Shown piece after piece: positions 30,972 to 40,728 of a stretch of 64,000 bases of DNA; the stretch's first letter is position 1; every line of letters begins with the position of its first letter. A program made the position numbers and the translations under genes. The stretch is from Phymatolithon calcareum (Eukaryota; Rhodophyta; Florideophyceae; Hapalidiales), in contig OZ345366.1 of assembly GCA_977006965.1 (NCBI GenBank), forward strand, positions 2,170,001 to 2,234,000, in the 5' to 3' direction. The notes below the pieces were generated by a model, which had not been told where the DNA came from, ran no database searches, and worked only from the letters and a program-made list of their open reading frames with translations.

Positions 30972-32639
30972 CTATACGCCCCCAAGCTTCTCCTCCACCT
31001 TCAATGGTGGCGTTGATGTCATCTCCCCTTCCTGTCCCACGATACTACTTTCTGCTTTCGGCGCCCCCATCGCTTCGCCGCCCGTCGACGCCGCAATAGT
31101 CCCATCATCGGTATCATTCCCCGACATACTTCTTCCCGCCATTCCGCCCGCCGTAGACGCCGACCCGGTACTCATTCTTCTCGTCACCGCGGCCTCCCCT
31201 TCATCGGTCATCGTCGGTTCCGCATACGAGGGACCGGTCGTGCCGGGCGCCGTGTGCATAACCTGTTGTCCCGACAGGAAGAGCATACGAAGTACCAGAT
31301 ATTCTGCAGCCCTATTCATAGCTTCCTGCTCCGGTGTTGGTTGCATGTGTGGATTGGAAGCCTTATTACTAAGTGACACAAGCGCATCTCGTAGACATAG
31401 TCTTGCATTCACATCCAATGTGCTGATAGACCGTTCCAGGCGCTGCACGGCGGCTAGAAGGTCCATATCGCGTCGTTGCGTGGCGGCAACATGAGCGGAA
31501 TTGGGAAAGGGTTCGAACGCTAGACGCGCGTCGTGATGCGGTGCAATGAACGCCGCTGGAGTGTTGTGCGGAAGACCGACGGACGAGGATGCACCGGGGG
31601 TTATCATCCATGTTGGTGGAACGGGTGCGCGCGCTTCAGCGGTTGAGAATGCGGCTGCAGCGGAGGGATTTTGTAGCATAGCGGTTGAGGATGGGGTGGT
31701 TGCCAAAGATGCGGGAGACGGTTTTACGGCACGTTGTCGACGACACGCCTGCTGATGACGGCGGAAATTGGCACCGTTTGCGGAAATACTCTTCCCGCAT
31801 ACGGGACATACTGCGGTGGGAACTCGCGTTTTCCCCGGCGCGCTCGATGTGGAGCTTCCCGGAGAACGCATTCGCGCAGAATTTGCTCGACGCAATTGGC
31901 TGGCCGGACTGCCGGCGAGACGTGAAGATACGAGCGGTGATGGTGCACCGCCGGCTGAATGTGCGAGTTCACGTGACGCATTTGCCGGTTTGCCCGGCCA
32001 GGAACCTGGCATGAACGTTGGTGCGGTTTTGATGTCCTGTTGTCGTTGCGTGGATTTCTCATCGGTTAATTCCACATCCGATTCGCGATGATGGTCTCCA
32101 GACGATGCGCCCACACGGGCGTTAGAATGTCCACGGAGACTAATCTGTATCTGCTCCGCACCCTGCAACGTCTGCGAGGGCATACCAAGTTGACTCGTGA
32201 GCGGTACCTGCGGTGTCGGCGGCGGTGGGGCAGGAACTGGAGCAGATTCCTGTAACGCTGGATCCAAAAACTGCATGGATAGACCGGAATAATTCGCAGT
32301 GTCCGCTTCAGCGTTGTAGAAATAAGGGACATTAAGAGCGCCGTCAAATGCCCAATCCTGGTCCGTCGAGGCGAAACGGGCTTCATCACCCGTGCGAGAA
32401 AGTTCCAGAATCATATTTTGCATGCCGTCATCGTCGTGCACATGTGGTGCGGCAGGATGTTCGAAGGTGTTTTGAGCGGTCGACGGTGGGGCGGAATTGA
32501 ACGCGTCCAGTCCTGCAAATACTGATGCATCCGTCGTGCAGCCGCCCTTCTCCAAGGCATCGGGGGTGGAGGTGGACGAACGGGGGCCACTGGCGCGAGA
32601 TGGGGAAGGGGGTGGTGGGGGTGGCGGTGGCGTCATCAC
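30972..32639 (-). CDS. Zinc-finger protein with LNK-like C-terminal motif, putative regulator
   Basis: A 555-aa single-exon protein, low in complexity at both ends (Pro run at residues 4-11; many Ser/Ala/Pro). About residue 276 lies CPVCGKSISANGANFRRHQQAC, a C2-H-C zinc finger (CxxC-x12-H-x4-C). At about 397-455 is the strongest conserved block: QRLERSISTLDVNARLCLRD, then ALVSLSNKAS, and further on AMNRAAEYLVLRMLF. This resembles the plant LNK proteins (LD-x-xxLCIRDSLYRLA ... IDRxxAxLLF), transcriptional coregulators of the clock and light response. The LNK assignment is inference from this motif. It is divergent from the Nudix gene, with about 545 bp between starts. A 22-bp GC-rich palindrome at 32719-32740 lies just upstream of its ATG. 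Confidence 0.7.
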   Translation of the reverse strand: MMTPPPPPPPPSPSRASGPRSSTSTPDALEKGGCTTDASVFAGLDAFNSAPPSTAQNTFEHPAAPHVHDDDGMQNMILELSRTGDEARFASTDQDWAFDGALNVPYFYNAEADTANYSGLSMQFLDPALQESAPVPAPPPPTPQVPLTSQLGMPSQTLQGAEQIQISLRGHSNARVGASSGDHHRESDVELTDEKSTQRQQDIKTAPTFMPGSWPGKPANASRELAHSAGGAPSPLVSSRLAGSPASQLRRANSARMRSPGSSTSSAPGKTRVPTAVCPVCGKSISANGANFRRHQQACRRQRAVKPSPASLATTPSSTAMLQNPSAAAAFSTAEARAPVPPTWMITPGASSSVGLPHNTPAAFIAPHHDARLAFEPFPNSAHVAATQRRDMDLLAAVQRLERSISTLDVNARLCLRDALVSLSNKASNPHMQPTPEQEAMNRAAEYLVLRMLFLSGQQVMHTAPGTTGPSYAEPTMTDEGEAAVTRRMSTGSASTAGGMAGRSMSGNDTDDGTIAASTGGEAMGAPKAESSIVGQEGEMTSTPPLKVEEKLGGV

Positions 32640-33184
32640 CTGGCGGACGCCCCGCGGTTAACGCCGTGGTCGCGGCCGGCTTGCGGCGATAGTTGGGCGC
32701 GAGTACGCGGCGCATTCTCCTCGCCCGTGCACGGGCGAGGTGGCGGCGAGTTCGGAAGTCGAGTCAGGAGTTGAGACGCAAGAGGGCGGAGTCAGTGTGC
32801 GCCGTGCAGGGTTTGGTCGAGGTAGGACGTCTCTTCGACGGTGGCCGGTGGTCGGTTCGCAGATGGAGAGGTGTGCGCATAAATTGTGCCTCAAATGTGA
32901 GGCACGACTTGGAGTGCAAGTGGAGGGATCGTGACCGCAATTTGGAAAATTACGGTATGTTATTGGATGATGGGGAGGCATGGTCATTTGGCCCGGAATT
33001 TGATATACGTGTTGGGCCACTTGGCGTGTAATGGCTGGCAGAAAGGGAACAACACAGGGTGTGATGCAGATCTCGAACTGGGAAGCGACACGATAATGTC
33101 GCTTGTGAAAAAACTACAGTAGATCGTATCATAGATTTGCTATGACGCTGTAAATATTTTCACTCGTTTCCCCTGCCTGCCAGT
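32640..33184. promoter_or_regulatory. Divergent promoter region (zinc-finger gene / Nudix gene)
   Basis: This 545-bp interval holds two perfect small inverted repeats: CCTCGCCCGTGCACGGGCGAGG at 32719-32740 and GTGCCTCAAATGTGAGGCAC near 32886-32905. Their placement close to the starts makes them candidate regulator sites; function is inferred only. Confidence 0.35.
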
Positions 33185-33820
33185 TTGCCGAGTTCATTAG
33201 CTCTGCCTTTCGATGCTGCATGTGTGCATGCATGCAGTGGGGCACACAGAAGGCTGCAAAGCAGGATGGTGAGCATGGTGATCAATGGCGGTATTGCCCT
33301 GCTGAGTGGCGTTGTGCTTCACAGATGGGCTGCTAATCGCAAGCGCAAGAAGACGACGAAGACGCAACATTTCCGCGCGGGAACCGGGGCTGTGATTCTC
33401 AATCACGATCTGGACAAAGTGCTTATCTTCAAACGGACTGGATCGAACAGCTGGCAGTTTCCACAAGGAGGCTTGGATGTAGGAGAGGCGCCTATTGATG
33501 GGGTGGTGCGTGAAATCTGGGAGGAGACGGGCATCAGCAAGACGGATTTAGAATTACTGCCTATTAAGCCGCAGTTGTTGGCATATGAGTTTCCGGCTCG
33601 CCGTCGAAATGCGCGGCGCGGGCGCGGTCAGACGCAGTTGTGGCACTATTTCAAGTTTGTAGGCGATTCTAATGCTATAACGTTGGGAAATGAGGAAGTT
33701 CCTGAGTTCGACGAATGGCAGTGGACAACTATGGATGACGCTGTGGACAAGATCGTCGGATTTAAGAAGGAGGTTTATACAAAGTTGCGAGACACGCTAA
33801 GCACTTGGCACATGCTGTAG
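33185..33820 (+). CDS. RppH/Ap4A-type Nudix hydrolase
   Basis: Nudix hydrolases of this subgroup cleave dinucleoside polyphosphates or the 5' triphosphate of RNA. The 211-aa protein has WQFPQGG at 90-96 leading into a complete Nudix box (GX5EX7REUXEEXGU) from Gly95 to Ile117, with Arg109, Glu110, Glu113 and Glu114. The FDEWQW motif near 175-180 is typical of the RppH/plant NUDX26-27 group. A basic insert RRRNARRGRGQTQLWHYFKF precedes the last strands. The N-terminus contains a hydrophobic stretch (residues 32-47) followed by RKRKK. ATG codons 28 and 31 (33266, 33275) are alternative starts. An AATAAA lies at about 33957, 140 bp after the stop. Confidence 0.92.
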   Translation: MPSSLALPFDAACVHACSGAHRRLQSRMVSMVINGGIALLSGVVLHRWAANRKRKKTTKTQHFRAGTGAVILNHDLDKVLIFKRTGSNSWQFPQGGLDVGEAPIDGVVREIWEETGISKTDLELLPIKPQLLAYEFPARRRNARRGRGQTQLWHYFKFVGDSNAITLGNEEVPEFDEWQWTTMDDAVDKIVGFKKEVYTKLRDTLSTWHML

Positions 33821-35721
33821 GTGGCAGCGGTGTTTGTGTGAATGGACAATTTTGGAACGGGTTGGAGAAGTGCGAGTCGACGTATTTCAAGGGACAGGCA
33901 GAGAAGAAGGAGTGCTTCCCTAACCTGCCGAAATCTAAGTAGAAGATAATTCAGAAATAAAGCACTGCCTTGCGAGTCCCATTGGGGAGAAAGCAGTTTA
34001 CATACATAAAAGTGTGGGTCGAATTTTGCGTGCATTACAACAATTGGTGTCAGTTTTATGCTTAGTCGTACTGTACTCTAAACTGCTGAAAATCGCTGTC
34101 GAAGAGACCTAATTGCGTGCACAATCCACACCAAGACAAGAGAGCATAGCAGGAGCAAGGGAGCGAAGTTCTCTCTTGTTGTCCCAACTTACTCAGGTGT
34201 TACTTCCCGTTCTACACAGTTCAAATGCTGGAAATACATTGTGTCGGGACGCAAGCAATCTAAGCAGCAGCTGATATTACGGAACGTACAACAGTATACT
34301 TGTCCACTGGTACTGTACAGTCCCTTTCGCACAATGGACATCCAGATATCAAATTTGATAATACTGCACTGCGCAGTATTATCATGATGAACTGTAGTGG
34401 ACGTCACGGTTGAGCTGAGGGGCGCAGCAACTTTGCCTCAGTTCAATCATTATCACAATTACACGCACTGTCTGACTGACACTGTCATGCGCAGTCCATG
34501 CACGTCTATTTGACTCCCATACTGCGCTGGGGAAAGAAATAAGTACTGCACGGGAGTTGTGTTCACCTTATCAACCCAAGAGCTGGTTGGACATGAAATG
34601 TATCAAATGCCTTCACCAACGCAACTCAGGCTGGACGGAAAATGCGTCTCCGCTGTTACAGGACGTTCTGTTTAGCTACATCGATCGTGCTTTCTTGCGC
34701 GCCGTTCACTGTCCACTAAGGACAACAACTCTTCATCTGCTGTTCCACAACGGGATCTCGAGGCATTGCTTCAAATATGGCCAGACATTGCATCCCAAGA
34801 CCCCATCAGTAGCCAAGCTGCGAGCTGGCGGGTGGAGGAGGCTCGGATACCACACCGCCGCTTCCCGATCCCGAACAACCGTGCAGCTAATACAGGGAAA
34901 CAGCCTAAGTAACAGCCGAAAACAACGCTGGTGCGACCTTTGTTAGCACTGCATTGATACTGCACAGCAAAGGTCGCACCAGCGTTGTAATCGGCTGGTA
35001 CTTAGGCCGTTTCCCGCGCGACCCGCAAACAAACGCGTGGCTATATGGCCCAAGTGGGATCAAATGGATGAGAGCGTTGCGAAGCTTACTATTCACCCAC
35101 AACTGGACTCGAAAGGAGCGAAAATAGTTAGTCGCGATCCTTGAGAACAAGACAGACGAATGGCCACGCCCGCTGAGGTGGCGACCGGCAGCATGGCACA
35201 ACGCCGCATCGAGGGTAATACAGCCTGGCAGTATCCGAACAAGCAGATATCACTCTGATGAGATATCCGAGTAGCTGTTGTGCTATACGCAGCTAGAAAC
35301 TAGCCAAGTCTCCAGTATGGCAGATTGCCAACTTGCTCCGCCATGCCGTCGACAAAACGACAAGTTCTATAGTTCTATCCGCCGCAACTCTCATGAATAT
35401 GATACAAGAATGAAACACCGATATGATACATGCCATCACCGCCCCCGGGAGTCCCGCCTCATATTGGAACCGCCAACCGATGCTTCTCCTGGCGGCGGAA
35501 TCAGAAATGAACGGCTCGTGTGCTCCCGTATCATACTGTTTTCCAAAACCTATGACATCCGAAGTGCCCATAATCGAAAATCCCACTGATGTCGCCAATG
35601 CCAACAGTCGTCGCACCGTATTTAGCCGGGAGCACCCCACGAGTCACATGTTCCCCACCTATCGGTAGACCATTTTAGCCGCAGCGCCGACCAAGAGGAA
35701 GACGTGCGCGCAATTCACAAA
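33821..35721. other. Intergenic stretch with hairpin, no gene recognised
   Basis: Between the Nudix and SOUL genes. Apart from the hairpin at 34895-35015 and a short palindrome around TGATAATACTGC/GCAGTATTATCA (34357-34384), nothing is recognised. A 115-codon minus frame (35640-35293) with hydrophobic segments shows no family motif. Confidence 0.45.
34895..35015. repeat. Long hairpin (about 54-bp arms)
   Basis: The left arm GGGAAACAGCCTAAGT ... CTGGTGCGACCTTTG pairs with the right arm CAAAGGTCGCACCAG ... ACTTAGGCCGTTTCCC, including an uninterrupted stem of about 21 bp (ACAACGCTGGTGCGACC side). Confidence 0.85.
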
Positions 35722-36521
35722 ATGGGAATCGTATTCGGAAAGATCGACGTGGAGACGCCGGATCACAAGGTCGTCTTCCAAGGCGAAGGCTTCGAAGTCT
35801 GGCGCTACCCGCCCTCCGTCGCCGCCGTCGTCCATGCAAACGACCTCAATCCCGAGAATCCGCCCACAGGCAAACAGGTATGACATTCGAATCACTTTCA
35901 TTCCCCGGCATTCGCTTCCGTCTGCACACGTCACTGATGTGCTATCTCCCCTCTTTGTCACAGTTTTCTACTGAAGCCTTCCGCACGCTGGCGCGTTACA
36001 TCGGCGTCTTTAACACACCTGAGAACGCTTCGCGCGTCGCCGACACCACATCGGAGAATATCGCCATGACGGCTCCGGTCGTCATGGCTGCGGCCGAATC
36101 CGAGAAGATTGCCATGACAGCTCCCGTCGTCATGTCCGCGGTGGAACCAGAGAAGATTGCCATGACCGGTCCGGTCCTCATGGGCGACATGGCTGCATCC
36201 ACCGGGGAGTCCATGGCCTTTCTGCTTCCCTCCAAGTACAAATCCGTCGACGATGCTCCTGTACCGTCCAATGCGGCCGTGAAGATTGAAATGAAACCGG
36301 AGAGATATGAGGCCGTTTTATCCTTCTCCGGATTTCTTCCGAACGAGAACGCGATGGCGGCACAGGCACGCGCAGACGAACTGCTGGCGCTTATGAAGAA
36401 GGCGGACATCGAACCGACGGGATCGTACTCACTTGCGGGATATAATCCACCGTTCACGCTACCTTGGTTGCGCAGGAATGAGATTCATATTCCGGTCGAT
36501 GGAGCCAAGTTTGAAGAATAG
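35722..36521 (+). CDS. SOUL heme-binding protein (2 exons) with a tripled MTAPV motif
   Basis: SOUL/HBP proteins bind heme or tetrapyrroles; algal and plant members occur in plastid, cytosol and eyespot. Exon 1 is 35722-35877 and exon 2 is 35964-36521. The 86-bp intron has donor GTATGA and acceptor CACAG, and phase 0 is conserved. The resulting 237-aa protein starts MGIVFGKIDVETPDHK and shows the SOUL landmarks FEVWRYPPSVAAVV, FRTLARYIGVFN, KIAMTAPV, FLLPSKYKSVDDAP and, at the C-terminus, NPPFTLPWLRRNEIHIPV. The motif (E)xIAMTAPVVM, normally present once, occurs three times with a 16-residue period (about residues 83-93, 99-109 and 115-125). No clear transit peptide is present with this start. 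Confidence 0.92.
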
Positions 36522-36632
36522 AAGCCTTTGATGTGACTTGTTTTTAACCTTCAGTCTTAATTTTATTGTGGCATTGGACAGTCTTCAGAATTATATCTCT
36601 TTTGCGGTCGCCATTGTGTATGTAGAAGTAAC

Positions 36633-36676
36633 GATGGCCGCTACCACAATACAATTGTATTGTGGTAGGGGCCATC
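36633..36676. repeat. Hairpin 1 of a three-hairpin cluster (22-bp arms)
   Basis: GATGGCCGCTACCACAATACAA is followed directly by its inverse with one mismatch. It lies about 110 bp after the SOUL stop. Confidence 0.9.
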
Positions 36677-36689
36677 TTTATTTTCACAT

Positions 36690-36787
36690 TTAGGCGCCAT
36701 GTGCCGGGGATTGTAGCGCAGCAGGAAAATCATGAATTAATTTCATGCTCTCCCTGTTTAGCTACAATCCCGGGCAATGGCGCCTAA
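36690..36787. repeat. Hairpin 2 of the cluster (about 48-bp arms)
   Basis: TTAGGCGCCATGTGCCGGGG ... CATGAA pairs with TTCATG ... CCCGGGCAATGGCGCCTAA, with scattered mismatches. Ends TTAGGCGCC/GGCGCCTAA are perfect. Confidence 0.88.
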
Positions 36788-36813
36788 CTTATGTACCAGG
36801 CCCTGGTGTATAA

Positions 36814-36890
36814 ACACCCATTTTCCAAGGGCGCGATTACTGTACAGTACCTGGCACTGTACAGAAGCCGCGCCCAAGTAAAATGGGTGT
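36814..36890. repeat. Hairpin 3 of the cluster (about 35-bp arms)
   Basis: ACACCCATTTT ... GGGCGCG ... ACTGTACAGT pairs with ACTGTACAG ... CGCGCCC ... AAAATGGGTGT around a short loop (ACCTGGC). The stem ends 60 bp before TTGGGCAAG-rich unique sequence. Confidence 0.85.
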
Positions 36891-37327
36891 CCCATGGTTG
36901 ACAACGAGTATCGTATCATAGACATTGGGCAAGAAACATTGTCGAGAAACCGGTATTCGTCGTCCTGCATTTTCATTGGCTAATAAAAAATAGTGTTCTC
37001 CTATTGGCTATCGAAACTATTCAAAAAACCTCAGAAAACCTCAGAAAACCTCAAAAATAAGTTTATATATCATATGCATCTGCATCTTGTTTTCCGTTTG
37101 CTTCAATCCGCACCTCAATAACCGACACCGGCATCCGCCTCTCACCGGAAAACATTTCCCCAAGGCAAAGTCTACCACCAGCCTGGGTCCCATCTACATC
37201 GAGTAAACACTCACAACAAAAATAACACTCTATGTCCACAAAACTCACAGAGCTTCCAAATCCATCATTCCCTCGCGCGCAAAACTATCCCACCATTAAA
37301 TCCACTTTCAAAAAACACGCCAACAAC

Positions 37328-39134
37328 TCAGTTCGGCGTAGGACGCATGAGCAACCGTCCAAACAATCTCTGCTTGAGAATAACAAGTCGCCTTCGAATC
37401 CATCGAAACCATGTGAGCGACCGCGGCAATCCAAGCCCTCCCATGGCACGATACTTGAAATTAGAAATAGCTCTTCCATATCCCACATTCCTCGTCGCGG
37501 CCGCCGACGCTCTCCACGACCATCTCATAGCCTCCTCTCTCGCCTCGACCCCCATCCGCTCACGAAGATCCCTTCCATCCAGAAGCGCCCTGACACACCG
37601 TTCGCAATCGTCGACCGACCCCGGCTCAAACAGGAATCCGTTCTGATTGTTACTGATAATATCCGGAATGCCGCCGGCCCGCGCCCCAACAACCGGCACA
37701 CCGGAAGCCATAGATTCCAGCACAACAAAGCCGAGCGTTTCACTTTCCGACGGCATGACAAACACGTCGGCGCTCGCAAATGCCTGGCTCAATTCCTCTC
37801 CGTGCAAAATACCCGCGAAATGCGTCTTTGTGCCCGCTAGTTCCACTTCTAGCTCCGGCCTCGCTGGACCGTCGCCGACAAGCGCTAGTCGACAGTGCGG
37901 GAAACGTTGCAGGAGACGCTTGAAGAAGAAGAGGTTCTTCTCAGCGCCAATACGCCCTACGTAGATTAGTAGCGGCTCATCGGGATGACCCTCCGAAAGA
38001 CGGACGCGCATGGCGCGGCTGCGGTACTTGGGGTCGAAAACATTTGTGTCGATGCCTTTTCGCCAGAGTCCGACGCGTTCGAACCCGTTTTGTACCAGCT
38101 CCTCGCAGAGTTGCGGGGAGGTGGTCAGGGTGAAGTCTGCGCGGTTATGCTGCAAGCGCAGCATGGTCCACACGGCGCCTTGTAGCATTCCGAGACCGTA
38201 GTTGCAGGTATACACAGGAAGCTGGAGGGCGTAAACAAAGGATAAGATTAAACCCCATAACAAAAGCGAACGTCAGTAACCCACAATCCCTGCGTTCACA
38301 CTTCCAAGTGACGGTAATATCGATACTTACATGAGTGTGATAGCTAAGCAACAACGCCTTGCGAAGCAGGCGCGCATAAAGCAGCGTAGCAAAGATAAGA
38401 AATCCCGGCGTAGTGAGATGAATAACATCCGGGTCAAATTCCTTCAACGCCTGATAAACCCCACGCAGTCCCAGCGTGAGCGTAATACGTCGATAAAGCG
38501 GGAACCTGAATCCCGGCACATTAACAATACGCGCGCCCGCAAATTCCGTCGGTGCCTCCGGGTCATTATCCGGCACAATGACAAGCACTTCATCTCCCGC
38601 TTCCCGCAGCTGCATGAGCAAGTTTTTAAACCTTGACGAATACCCACTGGTATGCGTGAAAGGACTAGGTTCAATAAGTAGCGCCAGTTTGCGCGGCGGC
38701 GTCGCGGTCAGATGAAGATTATTACCGGACGCCACGGCGTAGCTTGCGCGCGCCGTCGCGGCAGCGTCCGCCTCGGCCTCGGTGGTGCCGGTGTCGGCGC
38801 GCGCGTGCACGACGGACGGCCAGCCCGCCAGGCGCGCGAAGAAACCCTGTTGCGGCGGCGCCATGAAGGATGGCGTCCACGCGCTGCGCAGGCGGCGATG
38901 AGGGGGGTGGTAAGGGATGCGAGGACGGCAGGAGGGAGGAGGGTGAAGGAGGGAGGGAGGCGACGATGCCGCCCCCGGCGAGGGAGAGAAGGAGGGCGCC
39001 GCACGTACCATGGGGCGCGAAGGCTGGGGATGTTGTGACCCGAACACGGAAGCGGAGGTTGGGGCGGAGCGGATTTCGACGGCCCAACCAGCATGGGCCA
39101 CGTGGGCGGCGTTGTGTACACTGGTTGCTTCCAC
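37328..39134 (-). CDS. SQD2: Sulfoquinovosyltransferase (sulfolipid synthase), plastid, 2 exons
   Basis: SQD2 transfers sulfoquinovose from UDP-sulfoquinovose to diacylglycerol, making the thylakoid lipid SQDG at the plastid envelope. Exon 1 is 39134-38331 (268 codons) and exon 2 is 38221-37328. The 109-bp intron (38330-38222) has donor GTAAGT and acceptor CTCCAG, phase 0, giving 565 aa. The first about 145 residues are a Pro/Ser/Arg/Ala-rich transit region; ATG codon 42 (39011) is an alternative start. The GT4 glycosyltransferase follows: LALLIEPSPFTHTSGYSSRF, then EFDPDVIHLTTPGF and SYHTHLPVY across the splice. Exon 2 has LWRKGIDTNVFDPKYRS, IYVGRIGAEKN, ELSQAFASADVFVMPSESET (sugar-nucleotide-binding ESET with the E-x7-E pattern) and GVPVVGARAGGIPDII. 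The match to plant and algal SQD2 is near-continuous. Confidence 0.95.
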
Positions 39135-39883
39135 TGGGGTTTGGAGCGTGAGGTGGATAGGGACGGATGTTTGAAGGTGGGAGAAGGGTGGAGAGCAAGG
39201 AGTTGGGCGCGTTCCACACCCTGGCAGTGGGTTGTATTGTGGTGATTAGGTTTCGTACGATGAGCTCTCGTGCGGGAGGCGTTGCGACTGTGCCGGTTGA
39301 ATGTCCAATCGTTGAATTTGGTACGTTGCAAGATTCAGATTCATGGGTTGTTTAGTATTAATTTTGATTATTTTATGGCAGTTTCTTGCAGTGGTATCAA
39401 CTGGGCTTCATCTATACAGCTGCATGATGCACGTGCATGCTGAAATATGCACATCCGTCCGAATGTACAGTCAAATTTCCTTCCCAAATCCAAGGCAGGA
39501 GGAAAGTTGTTATCTCGAAGCGGAATTTAGAGGAACCCTCTTCCCTTCGCTTTGCTTTCAACGAGATTCATTTAAATTGTGTGCGATATCTGTCCTTGAG
39601 ATCAGATCATTAGTGCCGCCTTAATCACTGGTTTATGCATTATATGTAAATTCACCTCCACAGAACTGAAACTCCGGCAGTGCAGCAACCAAGATCATGA
39701 ATGCCTCCACACGTCCCCGCAATCTCTGCTCGGCTTTAGAATTGTTAGTTTGTTTGCTTGTTGTAGCATATTTGAGCTGTTGCGAGGCCTCGAAGAGGCT
39801 GTCGAACTGGATCTATTTTAGTTACTAGCAATCTGCTCCCCCCTCAAGTGCTGCAGACAGACGACTACATGGCAAAATACTTA
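39135..39883. other. Intergenic stretch, nothing recognised
   Basis: 750 bp upstream of SQD2 with no family-like coding segment, RNA gene or repeat that I can identify. Confidence 0.4.
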
Positions 39884-40234
39884 TTAAAAGCTGCAAATGC
39901 TCCAACCGGGCAAACCGCTGTTTAACTGCTGCACGTGCAAAGTATGTACAGCGCACTTCGTCATCTGGTCGCCTGTACGTTTAGGGCCTCGCTTCTCCTC
40001 GATTTTTCTGCATATTATACCGTATTCTTGATGTTTGTTACGAACAATACAGTAGATGCCGCAACTTGACAACTTCTTAATAACGTGCTGGTAATGTACG
40101 CCCGACGCGGCAGCAGTCTTACAATATATACACTGCTGCGCCTGAACCACATCGTCGCATCTGCGGAACTCCATCCAGACATAGACCTTTTCAAACCCTA
40201 AACGTCCGCTTCCCGTCCTTCTGTGTCGCCCCAT
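39884..40234 (-). pseudogene. BED-type zinc-finger fragment of a transposase
   Basis: A 116-codon frame whose N-terminal part reads VYVWMEFRRCDDVVQAQQCIYCKT ... HYQHVIKKLSSC in outline. That is an aromatic pair, CxxC, then HxxxLxxC, the BED finger pattern that opens many hAT transposases. The following residues are basic and unrelated to a DDE domain. It lies about 500 bp left of a hAT element but outside its ends. Confidence 0.45.
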
Positions 40235-40728
40235 CGGTCATCATGCGTCTGCATATACCGTCACCTCACGCGCCTACCCGCTCCGTGCTCCAAAAGTCGG
40301 TGCCCGTCGTCCTGGGCACTGACACTATCTCCTCAACACTTGTCTGACTTGGGTCGCACGCACAACACCGTTGCTCCACATCATCCGATCGTTGCGACGC
40401 GCTCTTCAAACTTCTCACCAAGTTTTGTCCTCTTCTCGAGGACTTGGACTTTTACCAAGTCAGTCAGTCGCTCATCTGTGCCTCTTCCCTCAGTGTAGCT
40501 AGCAGCAATCTGACGGCGCAACTTTCGCACAGTATCATACAGCAGCCACAACTTCGCTTCCGCATTTACTCAAAAGCCATCACCCCACAGCTGCTGTAAC
40601 CGCAACCAGCTGACTATTACGCTGCACTTCCATCCACCTCTGTCTTAAAGAGTAAACACATCCAACACGAATATGGTTATGACGGAGTACACAATTCGGT
40701 TTCCCACCGCCTGTAGCTCCATATAGAC

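Noticed and set aside
37232-37840. 202-codon plus-strand frame
   Set aside because: Antisense shadow of SQD2 exon 2, which has a full family match.
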